Assembly: GCA_963726375.1 (NCBI GenBank)
Contig: CAVSCE010000007.1
Location: forward strand, 186,001 to 250,000
Length of the DNA stretch: 64,000 nt
From: UTCFX2 sp963726375
Lineage (GTDB): Bacteria > Chloroflexota > Anaerolineae > Anaerolineales > UBA4823
Direction: 5' to 3'
Positions within the stretch are counted from its first letter, which is position 1. The number at the start of each line of letters is the position of its first letter. A program made the position numbers and the translations under genes. The notes beneath the pieces are model-generated. The model ran no database searches. It saw only the letters and a program-made list of their open reading frames with translations, and had not been told where the DNA came from. Positions 28,070-37,458 of this stretch are shown here, one piece after another.

Positions 28070-28999
28070 TTAATCCTGAACCTTCGAGATGATTCGACAG
28101 AAAGTGCAGTTTTCTTGTGAAGACGTTGGCTGGCCGCATGTCGGACATGGATGCAAATTATCATAGTCAGGATCGGCTTGTGCGGTAAATATCCCATTCT
28201 TCTTTGCCTGCAGAAAGGCAGTATAGAAATTCGTCTTTGCCCCCGGCTTTTTTGCTTCCAGCTGATTCAGCAGTTCTTTATAAAAAATTGAATTCGAGCC
28301 TTCCGAATATGGGCACTCATCATGGATATATTCAATCCCACGCAGCAGCGCATAAGCAGCCGTATCTCGCTCATAAATTCGGCAAAGTGGTTTTGCCTTG
28401 CGGACCAGACCTGACCGACCCGCTTCGAGCACCGGCGACTGGCGGATTAAATAGCCGGTAATCCAGTTCAAAGTGTTGCCAAGCATGGTAGCAGTCTCAT
28501 CATCCAGGTTGTGACCGGTGACCAACACATTATAGCTGCCGTCTTGGGCAATACAATTCATAATATGTCGTTTCATCAGACCACAGATCGAACAAGGTTT
28601 CTCTTTTCCTCGGCGGGTGAGTTCGGATAATTCAGGGATTGTTTTCCTATATTCTTCTCCGAGATCCACGATGTGCAGAAATAGACCTCGTTCTGCTGCA
28701 AAACCTTCTGTCAACCGCCTTGATTCAGCAGAATAACCGATACCGCCGTCAATTCCCATGTTGATATAAACCCCATCCGAGTTGTAGCCTAACCGCCAGA
28801 GGATATCCCAGAGCGAAAGCGAGTCTTTGCCGCCTGAAACAGCCACCAGAACTCGTTCCTGGGGAGTAAACATCTCGTATTTCTCAATAAAGCGCTGAAC
28901 TTGACCGGGTAGCCACTCCAGGAAATGTTCTTTACAAAGCGCCAGCTTATGATGACGCATATGGATCGAGGCTTTAACTCCGCATTTTGCACACTTCAT
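28070..28999 (-). CDS. ttuA: TtuA/TtcA-family tRNA 2-thiolation enzyme
   Basis: ATP-pyrophosphatase of 309 residues that adenylates a tRNA uridine or cytidine and inserts sulfur. It has the PP-loop AVSGGKDSLSLW, an N-terminal zinc site beginning CAKCG, the central CSICGLMKR typical of the Fe-S containing TtuA/TtcA group, and a second zinc site at the end (CPTCGQ and CTFC). The double zinc finger and the adjacent ThiS-like sulfur carrier point to TtuA (2-thioribothymidine) or a Ncs6-like enzyme rather than TtcA. Its ATG follows the carrier stop directly, so the two genes are coupled. Confidence 0.82.
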   Translation of the reverse strand: MKCAKCGVKASIHMRHHKLALCKEHFLEWLPGQVQRFIEKYEMFTPQERVLVAVSGGKDSLSLWDILWRLGYNSDGVYINMGIDGGIGYSAESRRLTEGFAAERGLFLHIVDLGEEYRKTIPELSELTRRGKEKPCSICGLMKRHIMNCIAQDGSYNVLVTGHNLDDETATMLGNTLNWITGYLIRQSPVLEAGRSGLVRKAKPLCRIYERDTAAYALLRGIEYIHDECPYSEGSNSIFYKELLNQLEAKKPGAKTNFYTAFLQAKKNGIFTAQADPDYDNLHPCPTCGQPTSSQENCTFCRIISKVQD

Positions 29000-29230
29000 T
29001 CAATCACACAACCATACCGGGTCTTTCATTATTGCAGAACCGCCTGAGATCACCATAATCAGCTTGATGACATCGCCGCGGTTCAAGATCTCATCATCTG
29101 TGATCAGCTCATTGTTCCTGGTTGCCAGGACTGTATCAGGAAGAATTCCGATCTTCATGATCGAATCTCGTAGGGTCATCCCAGATTTGACTTCATATTC
29201 AAGGCCGCGCAGGATCAGCTTTACTGTCAT
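29000..29230 (-). CDS. ThiS/MoaD-like sulfur carrier protein with C-terminal tail
   Basis: Ubiquitin-fold sulfur carrier of 76 residues (MTVKLILRGLEYEVKSG, then the DSIMKIGILPDTVLATRN core and RGDVIKLIMVISGG). Carriers of this type end in Gly-Gly, which becomes a thiocarboxylate. Here the diglycine is followed by twelve more residues (SAIMKDPVWLCD) before TGA. Either the tail is removed by a protease, or a single-base error hides the true stop just after the diglycine. The adjacent thiolation enzyme indicates a TtuB-like role as sulfur donor. Start ATG 29230 is chosen for the beta-strand start MTVKL. Confidence 0.78.
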   Translation of the reverse strand: MTVKLILRGLEYEVKSGMTLRDSIMKIGILPDTVLATRNNELITDDEILNRGDVIKLIMVISGGSAIMKDPVWLCD

Positions 29231-29312
29231 AAGGTTTTGCCAACGTGAGGAGTTACATTCCAGGGGCAGCACGGCACAACACCTGACGCCGCGCTGCCTC
29301 CAGAAAGCTGCT

Positions 29313-30311
29313 TTAATTCTGAGCAAAAGTGTCAATAAGGAGGCATACGTCGCCTCCGACCGGATAGAGCACCGGACACGTGCAGCCGTGCTGAATATAT
29401 TCGTTCACTTTTGCACGGGCTTCCTCCGGTGTCCCGGATGCAGTGATCCGGAGGACCAGTTCGATCGGAACAAGGTGTTTCGCCTGCGCTATCTGCTCTT
29501 TTGTAGCCGGCCAACCCATGATGGATTGGATTTGGGCGACGATATCTTCAGAGACTCCTGAAGCCTTTGCAATATGCGGTTGCTGAGCAAGATATTGGGT
29601 GAGCAGAGAACGTGACGTATCGATGGCTGCATCGTGATCTTTATCAACCGAGCAAACGATCAGCTGAGGCCGGTCTACGTCGTCCAGCGTTCGTCCGCTT
29701 CTCTTTGCTCCATTAGCGAGCAGCTCGAGCGCACGGTCGTTGTATTCAGGTGGTACGCAGTAATTCATGACAACGCCGTCTGCGATCTCGCCTGCCAACT
29801 CCATCATCTTATCGCCCGTTGCGCCAATCATGATTGCAACATTTCGCGGCTCTCGACGGCCGTGAACGACGTCAAGCTCGATCCCGTCTACATGCACGTG
29901 CTCGCCATGAAAGGTAACCCTTTCCATGTTGAGCAGCCGGCGAGTCACATCGACGGTTTCGCGCATCGCCGTCAAAGGTTTGCGCAAATGGATGCCGACA
30001 TTTCGGGCTAACGGATCCCACCAGGCACCAAGTCCACAAATAATCCGATTTGGAGCGAGGTCATCCAGGGTCAAGAACGTAGCTGCAAGCAAGCCAATGT
30101 TGCGTGTCCAATTGTTAATTACGCCTGATCCAATCTTAATCCTATCCGTGACCGCTGCATATGCAGACATCGGGACGATTGCATCTCGAACAAGGCGGGA
30201 TTCGGCTTGCCATACCGCTTCAAAGCCATGCTCCTCGGCATATCGAACATAGTCCAAACCATCCCTGATATCATGAGCATCCTGCAAATAGAGAGCTACT
30301 CTTTCTGGCAT
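29313..30311 (-). CDS. LLM-class (F420-dependent) oxidoreductase
   Basis: Luciferase-like monooxygenase family protein of 332 residues with an (alpha/beta)8 fold. It resembles F420-dependent methylene-tetrahydromethanopterin reductase and F420-dependent glucose-6-phosphate dehydrogenase relatives (GFEAVWQAESRLVRDA, VTDRIKIGSGVINNWTRN, ICGLGAWWDPLARNVG, MIGATGDKMMELAGE). These enzymes use F420H2 or, less often, FMNH2. A strong AGGAGGAAAT ribosome site precedes ATG 30311. Position next to cofC and cofD supports F420 as cofactor. The substrate is unknown. Confidence 0.85.
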   Translation of the reverse strand: MPERVALYLQDAHDIRDGLDYVRYAEEHGFEAVWQAESRLVRDAIVPMSAYAAVTDRIKIGSGVINNWTRNIGLLAATFLTLDDLAPNRIICGLGAWWDPLARNVGIHLRKPLTAMRETVDVTRRLLNMERVTFHGEHVHVDGIELDVVHGRREPRNVAIMIGATGDKMMELAGEIADGVVMNYCVPPEYNDRALELLANGAKRSGRTLDDVDRPQLIVCSVDKDHDAAIDTSRSLLTQYLAQQPHIAKASGVSEDIVAQIQSIMGWPATKEQIAQAKHLVPIELVLRITASGTPEEARAKVNEYIQHGCTCPVLYPVGGDVCLLIDTFAQN

Positions 30312-30387
30312 ATTTCCTCCTGAGTTAAAAAAACGGATAAATATGAGCGGAACTAAATCGATTAAAACTCGAGACTTCTATCAGTGA

Positions 30388-31013
30388 CTATCTTAATTTC
30401 TCATCTAAACGAAGGTGTTCGAGTGTTTCACTTACTAATTCAAGGTCCTCTGGCAAATCCATGTCGAGGGCAATGGAGGGGAGCTCGCAAATTACAAGTC
30501 GGGCTCCAGACTGGCGGGCAAGATTGCAGTGCTGCACAAAGGAATTGTGTCCGAACTTATATTCGATCAAACCCGCGGGACATACCAGCATTGCATTCGT
30601 CCCTTGCCGCCGGCGGTCAGGCACAACAACCACAACGGGGGGGTTCATCGCCAGATTAAGGATCGTATGGATATCTTCAGCGGTCAGCAGAGGCAAATCC
30701 GCCGGGATGATCAAGACGCCGTGAGCGGAATATTTTTTCGCAACAATGGTTGCCCTGGTGAGAGCTGTGTTCAGATGGGGTAGACCGTTTTCCTGCACCG
30801 TTCGAGCACCAAACTCACGGGCAAGCGCAAGTGCCCCCTGATCACGGCTGACCACCAGGACCTGTTCAATCTGGGGGATAGCTGTCAAAGTATCCAGGGT
30901 GTGGGCAAATAAACGGCGGTTTAATCTGTGCGTTCATCTTGGGTGAGGACTTTTGCCAGACGCGATTTCCCGCGTCGAAGAGGTTTTACAGGGACTATAG
31001 CCCATAAAGCCAT
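30388..31013 (-). CDS. cofC: 2-phospho-L-lactate guanylyltransferase, one frameshift
   Basis: CofC/FbiD activates 2-phospholactate or phosphoenolpyruvate with GTP, releasing pyrophosphate, in F420 biosynthesis. The N-terminus starts at ATG 31013 with MALWAIVPVKPLRRGKSRLA, the nucleotide-binding signature. The frame then breaks near 30921, where one missing base (probably T) separates QDERTD from NRRLFAHTLDTL. The remainder shows GVLIIPADLPLLTAEDI and DRRRQGTNAMLV, as expected for the MobA-like fold. About 208 residues after correction, a normal length. The gene ends in a TAG codon. Confidence 0.85.
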
Positions 31014-31098
31014 CAAGTCAGCTCCTTAATTTCAGCATGAAGGAAAAGCTTCATCTTCGTAGATTCTGACACAAAATCATGGCACTATCCATATTCAA

Positions 31099-32082
31099 TC
31101 AAATTACACTCGCTTGAACGAGGCTTGAAATCCCGAATTCGATCACCTCCTTGGCCAACAATGCTCTCTTCTGGCGGGTATTCATTATAGTATCAGTCGC
31201 TAAAAATGCAATCCCTTCGGCTTTTAGGACGCTTGTCAGGTTGGAGTTTTTCTGATCCAGGATAAAACCATGAAGGATTTCTTTATAATGGTCCCAGACT
31301 GCAATTGCGCTCGGTTGAATACCTAGCTCAATGAACATTTTTGCTGCCGGCCCTTTTATCGTCTGTCCGCCGATGATCGGTGAAACAGCTACCGCAGGGT
31401 GGTGCGATACTTCTTCTCGAATACCTGGAATTGCCAGAATGGGATCGATGCTAACCCAAGGATTCGAAGGGCATAAAACCACCAGATCCGCCTGAGTTAG
31501 TGCAGAAAGGACGCCCGGTGCAGGCTCAGCATCTTGAACATCCCCAAAACGGAAACCCGAAACCCGCGGCTGGCAATTAAGCCTGACAAAATAATCCTGG
31601 AATCCCAGCTCGCCTTCATCAGTTTGAACCCAAGTCGGCACCAGATTGTTGCTCATGGGGAGGATTTTGCCCTGGATTCCGAAAGATTTCGATATCGTGG
31701 TTGTGATCTGGCTTAAGGTGGAGCCACCCTGGATCAGCCGGGTGCGCTCGATATGCAGGCCAAGGTCCTGGTCCCCCAGCCGGAACCAGGTTGGACCGCC
31801 CAGGCTTGCCAGCGTTTCGAGTGCTTTCCAGGTTTCATCCTTGCGGCCCCATCCTGTAACAGGGTTTTCGAGACCGGCAAGGGTATAACAAACGGTATCC
31901 AGGTCGGGAGAGATGTGAAGCCCAAGATATTCAAAATCATCCCCTGTGTTAACGATCACGGTCAGGTTTTCTGCCGGTAAAACCTGAGCGAGACCATCTG
32001 CGAGCCGGGCACCACCCACTCCGCCTGCCAGCGCAACAATTTTGAGGTCAGTGAATTTCAGAAAGTCCGTTCGAACGTTCAT
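31099..32082 (-). CDS. cofD: 2-phospho-L-lactate transferase (CofD/FbiA)
   Basis: Transfers the activated phospholactate (or phosphoenolpyruvate) moiety to Fo, giving F420-0 or dehydro-F420-0; 327 residues. Signature elements are IVALAGGVGGARLADGL, VNTGDDFEYLGLHISPDLDT, PMSNNLVPTWVQTDEG and PSNPWVSIDPIL. The ATG overlaps the stop of the preceding pyrophosphatase-nitroreductase fusion (ATGA), showing translational coupling in a cofE-fusion-cofD operon. The gene for Fo synthase is not in this window. Confidence 0.93.
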   Translation of the reverse strand: MNVRTDFLKFTDLKIVALAGGVGGARLADGLAQVLPAENLTVIVNTGDDFEYLGLHISPDLDTVCYTLAGLENPVTGWGRKDETWKALETLASLGGPTWFRLGDQDLGLHIERTRLIQGGSTLSQITTTISKSFGIQGKILPMSNNLVPTWVQTDEGELGFQDYFVRLNCQPRVSGFRFGDVQDAEPAPGVLSALTQADLVVLCPSNPWVSIDPILAIPGIREEVSHHPAVAVSPIIGGQTIKGPAAKMFIELGIQPSAIAVWDHYKEILHGFILDQKNSNLTSVLKAEGIAFLATDTIMNTRQKRALLAKEVIEFGISSLVQASVI

Positions 32083-33074
32083 AAAAACTCGGCGATTTCC
32101 TTGATTGGTTTGCGGGACCGAGGTCTTGATGGACTGGCAGGATAACCAAGCAGAATCAACGCTTGTGGCCGCCAGTTTGGCGGAACATTAAGAGCTTTTT
32201 GCACGAATCTGAGGGCAAAAAGGGGGGCGCAAATCCATACTCCAGCTAATCCTGCAGCATGTGCCGCAAGCAAGAGATACCCACCTGCAAGCGCCACGCT
32301 CTGAATGCTCATAATAGTTTCTGCTTGTTGGCGGGCTGACTTTAAATCTGCGAGTTCCTGATCCTGTTCCATGCAGAGGACGATTGCCACCGGGGCAGCA
32401 AGGATGCGATCGCGAGAGCGTTTTACTAGTGCATCAATCTGTGATTTGGATGAACCCTCGCTGCCAAGGTCCCGGCGATAATCCGGCTCCATAGCATCGA
32501 CCAGTTTCTCTTTGGAAGCTTTGGTTTGGAGCACTGCAAACCGCCAGGGTTGGTGGTTGTGGGCGGAGGGCGCCCAGGTGGAGGTCTCAAGGAGACGGAT
32601 CAGCAGCTCTTCAGGTACCTCTCTCGGCAGAAAGGTGCGGACTGAACGCCTTGTTTTCAGCCATCCAAGCTCACCGCCGCGCTGAACCATGCAGGCGCGC
32701 ATTGAATAGCCATTTAAGAAATCGATTATTTCCAGTTTTTCATCATTTGTGCAGCCTAAAAGCAGTTTTACTTCAACATCACGCTTTTCCAGATCGACCG
32801 TCAAAGCTACCGCATCCAGGGACCTATCTGGACACGAGCCTACCCAGGCATCCAATCCGCATCCGTCCATGGTCATAGTTCCTTCTATGTAACCATAATC
32901 GAATGGATAAATCAAATTTTGGAAATGTGGGTGGACACTCCCTCTGGGTCGATCGATCACGATTTCACTTTCGAGGACCAACCGATCCAGGAAGGTCCAA
33001 AATTCTTCTGTAAATTGCTGATAAGGGGGTTGAAATGCCGGGTTATTAATGGACAATTCTCCCTCTTCTTTCAT
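32079..33074 (-). CDS. Inorganic-pyrophosphatase-like domain fused to nitroreductase domain
   Basis: A 331-residue two-domain protein. Residues ~30-125 resemble family I inorganic pyrophosphatase (YPFDYGYIEGTMTMDG, LDAWVG and DLEKRDVEVKLLLG), with the DGDPVD metal site changed to DGCGLD, so one metal aspartate is replaced by Cys. Residues ~135-331 are a nitroreductase-family FMN domain (RRSVRTFLPREVPEELL, WAPSAHNHQPWRF). A nitroreductase domain also forms the C-terminal half of mycobacterial FbiB, where it reduces dehydro-F420-0. Overlapping start and stop codons with cofE and cofD place it firmly in F420 biosynthesis. The pyrophosphatase-like part could hydrolyse the pyrophosphate released by CofC, or could be structural only. 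Confidence 0.75.
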   Translation of the reverse strand: MKEEGELSINNPAFQPPYQQFTEEFWTFLDRLVLESEIVIDRPRGSVHPHFQNLIYPFDYGYIEGTMTMDGCGLDAWVGSCPDRSLDAVALTVDLEKRDVEVKLLLGCTNDEKLEIIDFLNGYSMRACMVQRGGELGWLKTRRSVRTFLPREVPEELLIRLLETSTWAPSAHNHQPWRFAVLQTKASKEKLVDAMEPDYRRDLGSEGSSKSQIDALVKRSRDRILAAPVAIVLCMEQDQELADLKSARQQAETIMSIQSVALAGGYLLLAAHAAGLAGVWICAPLFALRFVQKALNVPPNWRPQALILLGYPASPSRPRSRKPIKEIAEFL

Positions 33075-33842
33075 CGAAAGAGGTCTGATTCCTCTGGACG
33101 GATTAATTCGCTCAATGAGCCTTCTCGGAGCTCGAATGGAAAACCTCTTGCCAGGATGATCGGTGTCCCTTCAGCTGCCTGGCCCATCACCAGCGATGCA
33201 GCAGCAGCCAGCTCATCCGCAGCTCCAACCTGAGTGATCTGGAGCTCATAATTATAGAGATCCTTCCAACCGCGCATATCCACAAGGCCGGGCAGGCCGG
33301 ACAATCCTATCGCCACTCCTACAGTCCCCATTCTCCAGGCGCGCCCGTGCGAGTCTGATGATTAATACCCCCAGTTTTTTCCCGCTTGCAGACTCCAAAT
33401 TCAATCTTAACTTAAGCGCAGAACCGTCTGGATTCTCTGGAAGTAGAAGCACCCAATCTTGCGGTTTCCCATGCGGCCCATTAACATTGGAGTGGTCAAT
33501 TCCAGCGCTGGCGCAGATAAAACCTAATCGGTGTTCGACAATCACAGCACCTGGACGCGTCCGCAGTACTTTTTTACTTTCATGCAAGATCAGTTCTACG
33601 ATGCGTGGGTCTTTGCATGTTTCCTTCGCGAGGACGAAAGCCTCTCTGGATGGCGTTACTGTTTCCAGGTTTACGAATTGCCCCTCGCATTTTGATATGA
33701 TCTTTTGAGCAATAACAAGAATATCCCCGTTTTCCAGGCACATTCCGAGCTCAGAAACGGCCTTCAAGATGATCCCGGAAAGGTCGTCGCCAGGACTGAT
33801 ATGGGGAATTCCCGGAAGTGCAAACAAATGAAGGGACATCAA
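33071..33842 (-). CDS. cofE: F420-0:gamma-glutamyl ligase, one frameshift
   Basis: CofE adds gamma-linked glutamates to F420-0 using GTP. The main part (33842 to ~33360) shows GIPHISPGDDLSGIIL, GDILVIAQKIISKCEGQ and HRLGFICASAGIDHSNV. The frame breaks near 33359, where one extra base separates LGVLI from SDSHGRAWRMGTVGVAIG, and correction gives about 256 residues. The second part contains ADELAAAASLVMGQ, the usual C-terminal motif. It overlaps the next gene by four bases and lies five bases after the NpdG stop. Confidence 0.88.
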
Positions 33843-33847
33843 ATCTG

Positions 33848-34516
33848 TTATTTATTTTCCAGTCCTGTTACGTGGATGCTGGCTGTTTTCGTGCCGTAAT
33901 GCTTATTTAAGCTGATCAAGATTGAAGTCAAACCCTCAATGACAATTGCATTATCCAGGTTACCTGCGTAGAATGCACGCATACCTCCTGCTTCGGAAAG
34001 CGCAATCACTTGCTGGGCGGCATCAGGGTCGTCAGAGCAGACCAGCACTTCGGAATCAAGCGATCCACCCAGGTTTTTCTTCAGAGCATGCGACGGAACA
34101 TTTTGAAATGCAGCTACAACGCGGACACCTGAACCGAGGATATCCTGGGCGATACGGGCGGCCGCGGGAGGGGCGGGAGGATGTGGTTGATGAAAATCGA
34201 CCCGGGCTGTCGCATCTACAAGGATTTTCCCCTGAAGGTCACCCTTCAGTGTTTCAAGCACTGCCTGCTGCGCTTCTTGAACGACTGTGAGGACACAGAT
34301 ATCAGCCTTAAGGGCTGCGAGACCATTCTCCATCCCCTGCACAATGTCTTTACCCAACTTGGTATTCAAATCAGCAGCTGTGGTCTCAGCTTTTTCTGCC
34401 TGGCGCGATCCGATGATAATCGAGTACCCTACGCTGGCCCAGCGCAGAGCCAGTCCTGGCCCTTCTTTTCCGGTACCACCGATGATTGCAATAATTGGGA
34501 GAGAAGATTGTGGCAT
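33848..34516 (-). CDS. npdG: F420H2:NADP+ oxidoreductase
   Basis: Transfers hydride between F420H2 and NADP+. The protein of about 222 residues has the Rossmann motif IAIIGGTGKEGPGLALRW, the NADP-selective IIGSRQAEKAE and VRVVAAFQNVPSHAL, all typical of Fno/NpdG. ATG 34516 is chosen because GGAG lies five bases upstream; ATG 34534 is also in frame. It shows that the F420 made by the flanking genes is connected to the NADPH pool. Confidence 0.9.
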   Translation of the reverse strand: MPQSSLPIIAIIGGTGKEGPGLALRWASVGYSIIIGSRQAEKAETTAADLNTKLGKDIVQGMENGLAALKADICVLTVVQEAQQAVLETLKGDLQGKILVDATARVDFHQPHPPAPPAAARIAQDILGSGVRVVAAFQNVPSHALKKNLGGSLDSEVLVCSDDPDAAQQVIALSEAGGMRAFYAGNLDNAIVIEGLTSILISLNKHYGTKTASIHVTGLENK

Positions 34517-34540
34517 GCGAACTCCATGTGTCATTCAGGA

Positions 34541-35182
34541 TTAATCATATATAGCAGGGGAACTCGGTTGGGAGTATGCACGGAATGCATCACGAATATG
34601 TCGTGGGCTTGTCCTATGACCTGAGAGTGCATCCGGGATCTCGGCTTCTGAGAAGAAAGCAACCTCGCTGGTCTCATTGCTTATGCACGGCTCACCGCTG
34701 AGGATGTCGCAGAGAAAGACAATTTTAAAGGCATGAAAAACCTCGATTGGAGGTATCCGGTTGGCATCGTAGATTCCAACAACCTGGCGGGTTTTTACTC
34801 GAAAACCCAACTCCTCCCAGACTTCTCGCTCAATCGCTCCCGATGGGGTATCCCCGACATCAGCCCATCCTCCAGGCATCGTCCATCCGCCATCGGTGCG
34901 TTCCTGAACTAGTAGCAGCTTGCCCTGTTCAAAAACAGCACCGCGGACGTCGATGCGAGGCGTGGCATAACCTATTTGCTGCTGAAAGACCTCCATCAGC
35001 CGATCGGAATCCAGGTTTGTATGTTCCGCAACGATCTCGGCAGCAATTTGCTGCAGGCGCTGGTAACGCTCCTGGTTGAAATGATCCTGCGAATAATGCA
35101 GACCTGTCTGAGCCAGGGCTTGGATTTCACGAGCCCTTTCCAGCCAAAGAGTTCTCCGAAAATCCTGCTCTTCTTGAACCAA
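34541..35182 (-). CDS. NUDIX hydrolase
   Basis: Hydrolase of nucleoside diphosphate derivatives, 213 residues. A helical N-terminal extension (LWLERAREIQALAQTGLHYS) of the Nudix_N type found in ADP-ribose or NADH pyrophosphatase relatives precedes the NUDIX box starting GWADVGDTPSGAIEREVWEE, which has the full set of metal-binding glutamates. It probably begins with TTG 35182. It lies between the F420 block and the xanthine-dehydrogenase-like genes. The substrate is unknown. Confidence 0.88.
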   Translation of the reverse strand: MVQEEQDFRRTLWLERAREIQALAQTGLHYSQDHFNQERYQRLQQIAAEIVAEHTNLDSDRLMEVFQQQIGYATPRIDVRGAVFEQGKLLLVQERTDGGWTMPGGWADVGDTPSGAIEREVWEELGFRVKTRQVVGIYDANRIPPIEVFHAFKIVFLCDILSGEPCISNETSEVAFFSEAEIPDALSGHRTSPRHIRDAFRAYSQPSSPAIYD

Positions 35183-35190
35183 TCTCGGGC

Positions 35191-37458
35191 CTAGTCGGGA
35201 GTGGCAGTGAGGTTCATCTGCCGGATCAGCTCGACTTGATCGACTGGAAGGCGGTCGACACGCACACCGGTTGCATTGTAGATCGCATTGGTTATCGCCG
35301 GGGTAGTTGGGATGCTCACCAGCTCCCCAACCCCTTTTGCGCCATATGGACCTGCTTCAACGGGATTCTCGACGATGATCGATGTGATTTTTGGCGTGTG
35401 ATTAATGCCAGGTATCCGGTAGCGAGCCAGATGGTCTGTGAAAACGCGGCCTTCCTCAACGATAAACTCTTCTGTCAGGGCATTACCCAGACCCATCATG
35501 ATTCCACCTTCAACCTGACCCTGCAAACCGAGAGGATTCAATGCCTTCCCGACATCATTCGCTGTGATAATCCGAAGGACGCGGACTTCACCAGTATTCG
35601 TATTCACTTCGATCTGGGCAGCCTGGGCGGCGAAGGAGAATGCAAAGTGCATATCCCCACCCTGTCCAAGCGGCTGGGTTTGCGGTGCCCAATATTCATA
35701 GTTTGAACGCGGATCGCGACCTTCTGCCTTCATGATGCCGACGATTTCGCCAAGTGGGATTTGATGTCCGTTTACCTGGGCAAGACCTTCTATGAACCGG
35801 ATATTCTCGGGAGGTTGGTCATATTTTTCGGCTAATGTGGATGCAATTGCCTGGCGCAGGGTTCGGGCGGCGTACAGCGCTGCATTACCAGTGACGAACG
35901 TCTGGCGGGAGGCCGTGGTCGGACCGCCGTCAGGTGTAAGGTCTGTGTCCATCACGAGGACGCGGACAGCGGAAGGATCTACCTTAAATTCTTCAGCAAC
36001 AACCAGCTGGAGCACAGTAACGAGACCCTGTCCAAGCTCTGCAGAAGAAGTCCGTACTTCAAAAGTCCCATCTGGATATAACTCAACCTGAGCGCCAGAT
36101 TTGTCCGGTGCACCACCGCCGAGGCCGGTATTCTTGTATCCAGCTGCAAATCCCCATGCTCTTCGCAGATGGGGTGATCCTTCAACGGTTTGGAAATCAA
36201 ATGGACGATCGCCGGCTTCTTTCTTCAGCTCAACGGCAACCTTGTCGATGCACTCCAGCAGTCCGACGCTTTCACGCAGTAACTGGCCGGTATTGGTCGT
36301 ACTTCCAACCTTTAGTGCATTGATTCGACGGAGCTCTATCCGGTCCATTCCCAGTTTTTCCGCAAGCATATCCATGGTGCTTTCGATTGCAAAAGCGGAT
36401 TGGGTTACGCCAAAGCCCCGAAATGCACCCGATGGGGGATTATTAGTGTACATTGCATAGCAATCAGCTTTGGTATGCGGCATTTCGTAAGGACCTGATG
36501 AGTGCGTCGTCGCGCGGGTGAGTACTTTATCACCTAATGAGGCATATGCCCCCGTATCACCGTAAAGTTCGGTCTCTGCAGCGACCAATCGGCCATCATT
36601 TTTGGCTCCAATTTTGACCCTGATCTGTGTGGCGTGTCGTTTTGGGTGAACGAGCAGGCTTTCATGCCGATCAAAGAGCAGTTTTACCGGTCTTCGAGTA
36701 GCCAGTGCCAGCAGGGCTGCGTGGATTTGACCGGTGATATCTTCTTTTCCGCCAAATCCACCGCCCATTAATTGGCCGGCGATGTGAATCCGGTCTTCGG
36801 GCCAACCCAAAGTCCGGGCAACCTGATGCCGGTCGGAATATGGGATTTGCGATCCAACATAGATTTCCATCCGACCATCTTCAGTCAACCTGGCGACACT
36901 GCATTCAGGTTCGATGAAGGCGTGGTCTGTTGTAGCGGTATGGAAAGTGTGTTCCAGGATCAGATCTGACTCTTCAAATCCCTGGTCGACGTCACCTTTT
37001 CGGACTTTAATATGCTTCAAAAGATTGCCGTCGGGATGCAGCGCAGGAACATCTGGCTGGCGCGCCTGAACGGGTCCGCTGATGACGGGCTGAGGATCAT
37101 ATTCCACGTCGATAAGGTCTAGAGCCATGGTAGCAATCTGGCGGGTTTCAGCGGCAACGATCGCCACCGCATCACCAACATAGCGGACGCGTTCTCCTAC
37201 CCCTACCATTACCGGCCAATCATAAATTACGAGTCCGTGGTTGTGTTCCGCAGGAATATCATCAGATGTCAGAACAGCTGCAACGCCAGGCAGAGCCAGG
37301 GCGCGCGACACATCAAGAGATTTAACAAAGGCATGAGGAATTTCAGCGCGTTTAACCCTGGCGTGGAGCATTCCATCGAATTTAATGTCATCGCTGAAAA
37401 TTGCCTCGCCAGTCACTTTCTTGATCGCATCAGGCCGAACTTGAAGCGTCCCGATCAC
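35191..37458 (-). CDS. Molybdenum-binding subunit of xanthine dehydrogenase family (first set)
   Basis: Large subunit of a molybdenum hydroxylase of the xanthine/aldehyde/CO dehydrogenase family, 755 residues. Features include GEAIFSDDIKFDGMLHA, the molybdopterin loops GQLMGGGFGGKEDITGQ and PSGAFRGFGVTQ, and the C-terminal GAKGVGELV with the catalytic glutamate. The reading frame is continuous with the upstream [2Fe-2S] domain apart from one TAG at 37630-37632. The linker between them (RNPSPSEAEIRFALKDTLCR and on) is still coding. The native protein was therefore probably a single 2Fe-2S-Mo fusion, with GTG 37458 as only a fallback start. The substrate cannot be told; no AYXCXXR motif of CO dehydrogenase was seen. 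Confidence 0.88.
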   Translation of the reverse strand: MIGTLQVRPDAIKKVTGEAIFSDDIKFDGMLHARVKRAEIPHAFVKSLDVSRALALPGVAAVLTSDDIPAEHNHGLVIYDWPVMVGVGERVRYVGDAVAIVAAETRQIATMALDLIDVEYDPQPVISGPVQARQPDVPALHPDGNLLKHIKVRKGDVDQGFEESDLILEHTFHTATTDHAFIEPECSVARLTEDGRMEIYVGSQIPYSDRHQVARTLGWPEDRIHIAGQLMGGGFGGKEDITGQIHAALLALATRRPVKLLFDRHESLLVHPKRHATQIRVKIGAKNDGRLVAAETELYGDTGAYASLGDKVLTRATTHSSGPYEMPHTKADCYAMYTNNPPSGAFRGFGVTQSAFAIESTMDMLAEKLGMDRIELRRINALKVGSTTNTGQLLRESVGLLECIDKVAVELKKEAGDRPFDFQTVEGSPHLRRAWGFAAGYKNTGLGGGAPDKSGAQVELYPDGTFEVRTSSAELGQGLVTVLQLVVAEEFKVDPSAVRVLVMDTDLTPDGGPTTASRQTFVTGNAALYAARTLRQAIASTLAEKYDQPPENIRFIEGLAQVNGHQIPLGEIVGIMKAEGRDPRSNYEYWAPQTQPLGQGGDMHFAFSFAAQAAQIEVNTNTGEVRVLRIITANDVGKALNPLGLQGQVEGGIMMGLGNALTEEFIVEEGRVFTDHLARYRIPGINHTPKITSIIVENPVEAGPYGAKGVGELVSIPTTPAITNAIYNATGVRVDRLPVDQVELIRQMNLTATPD

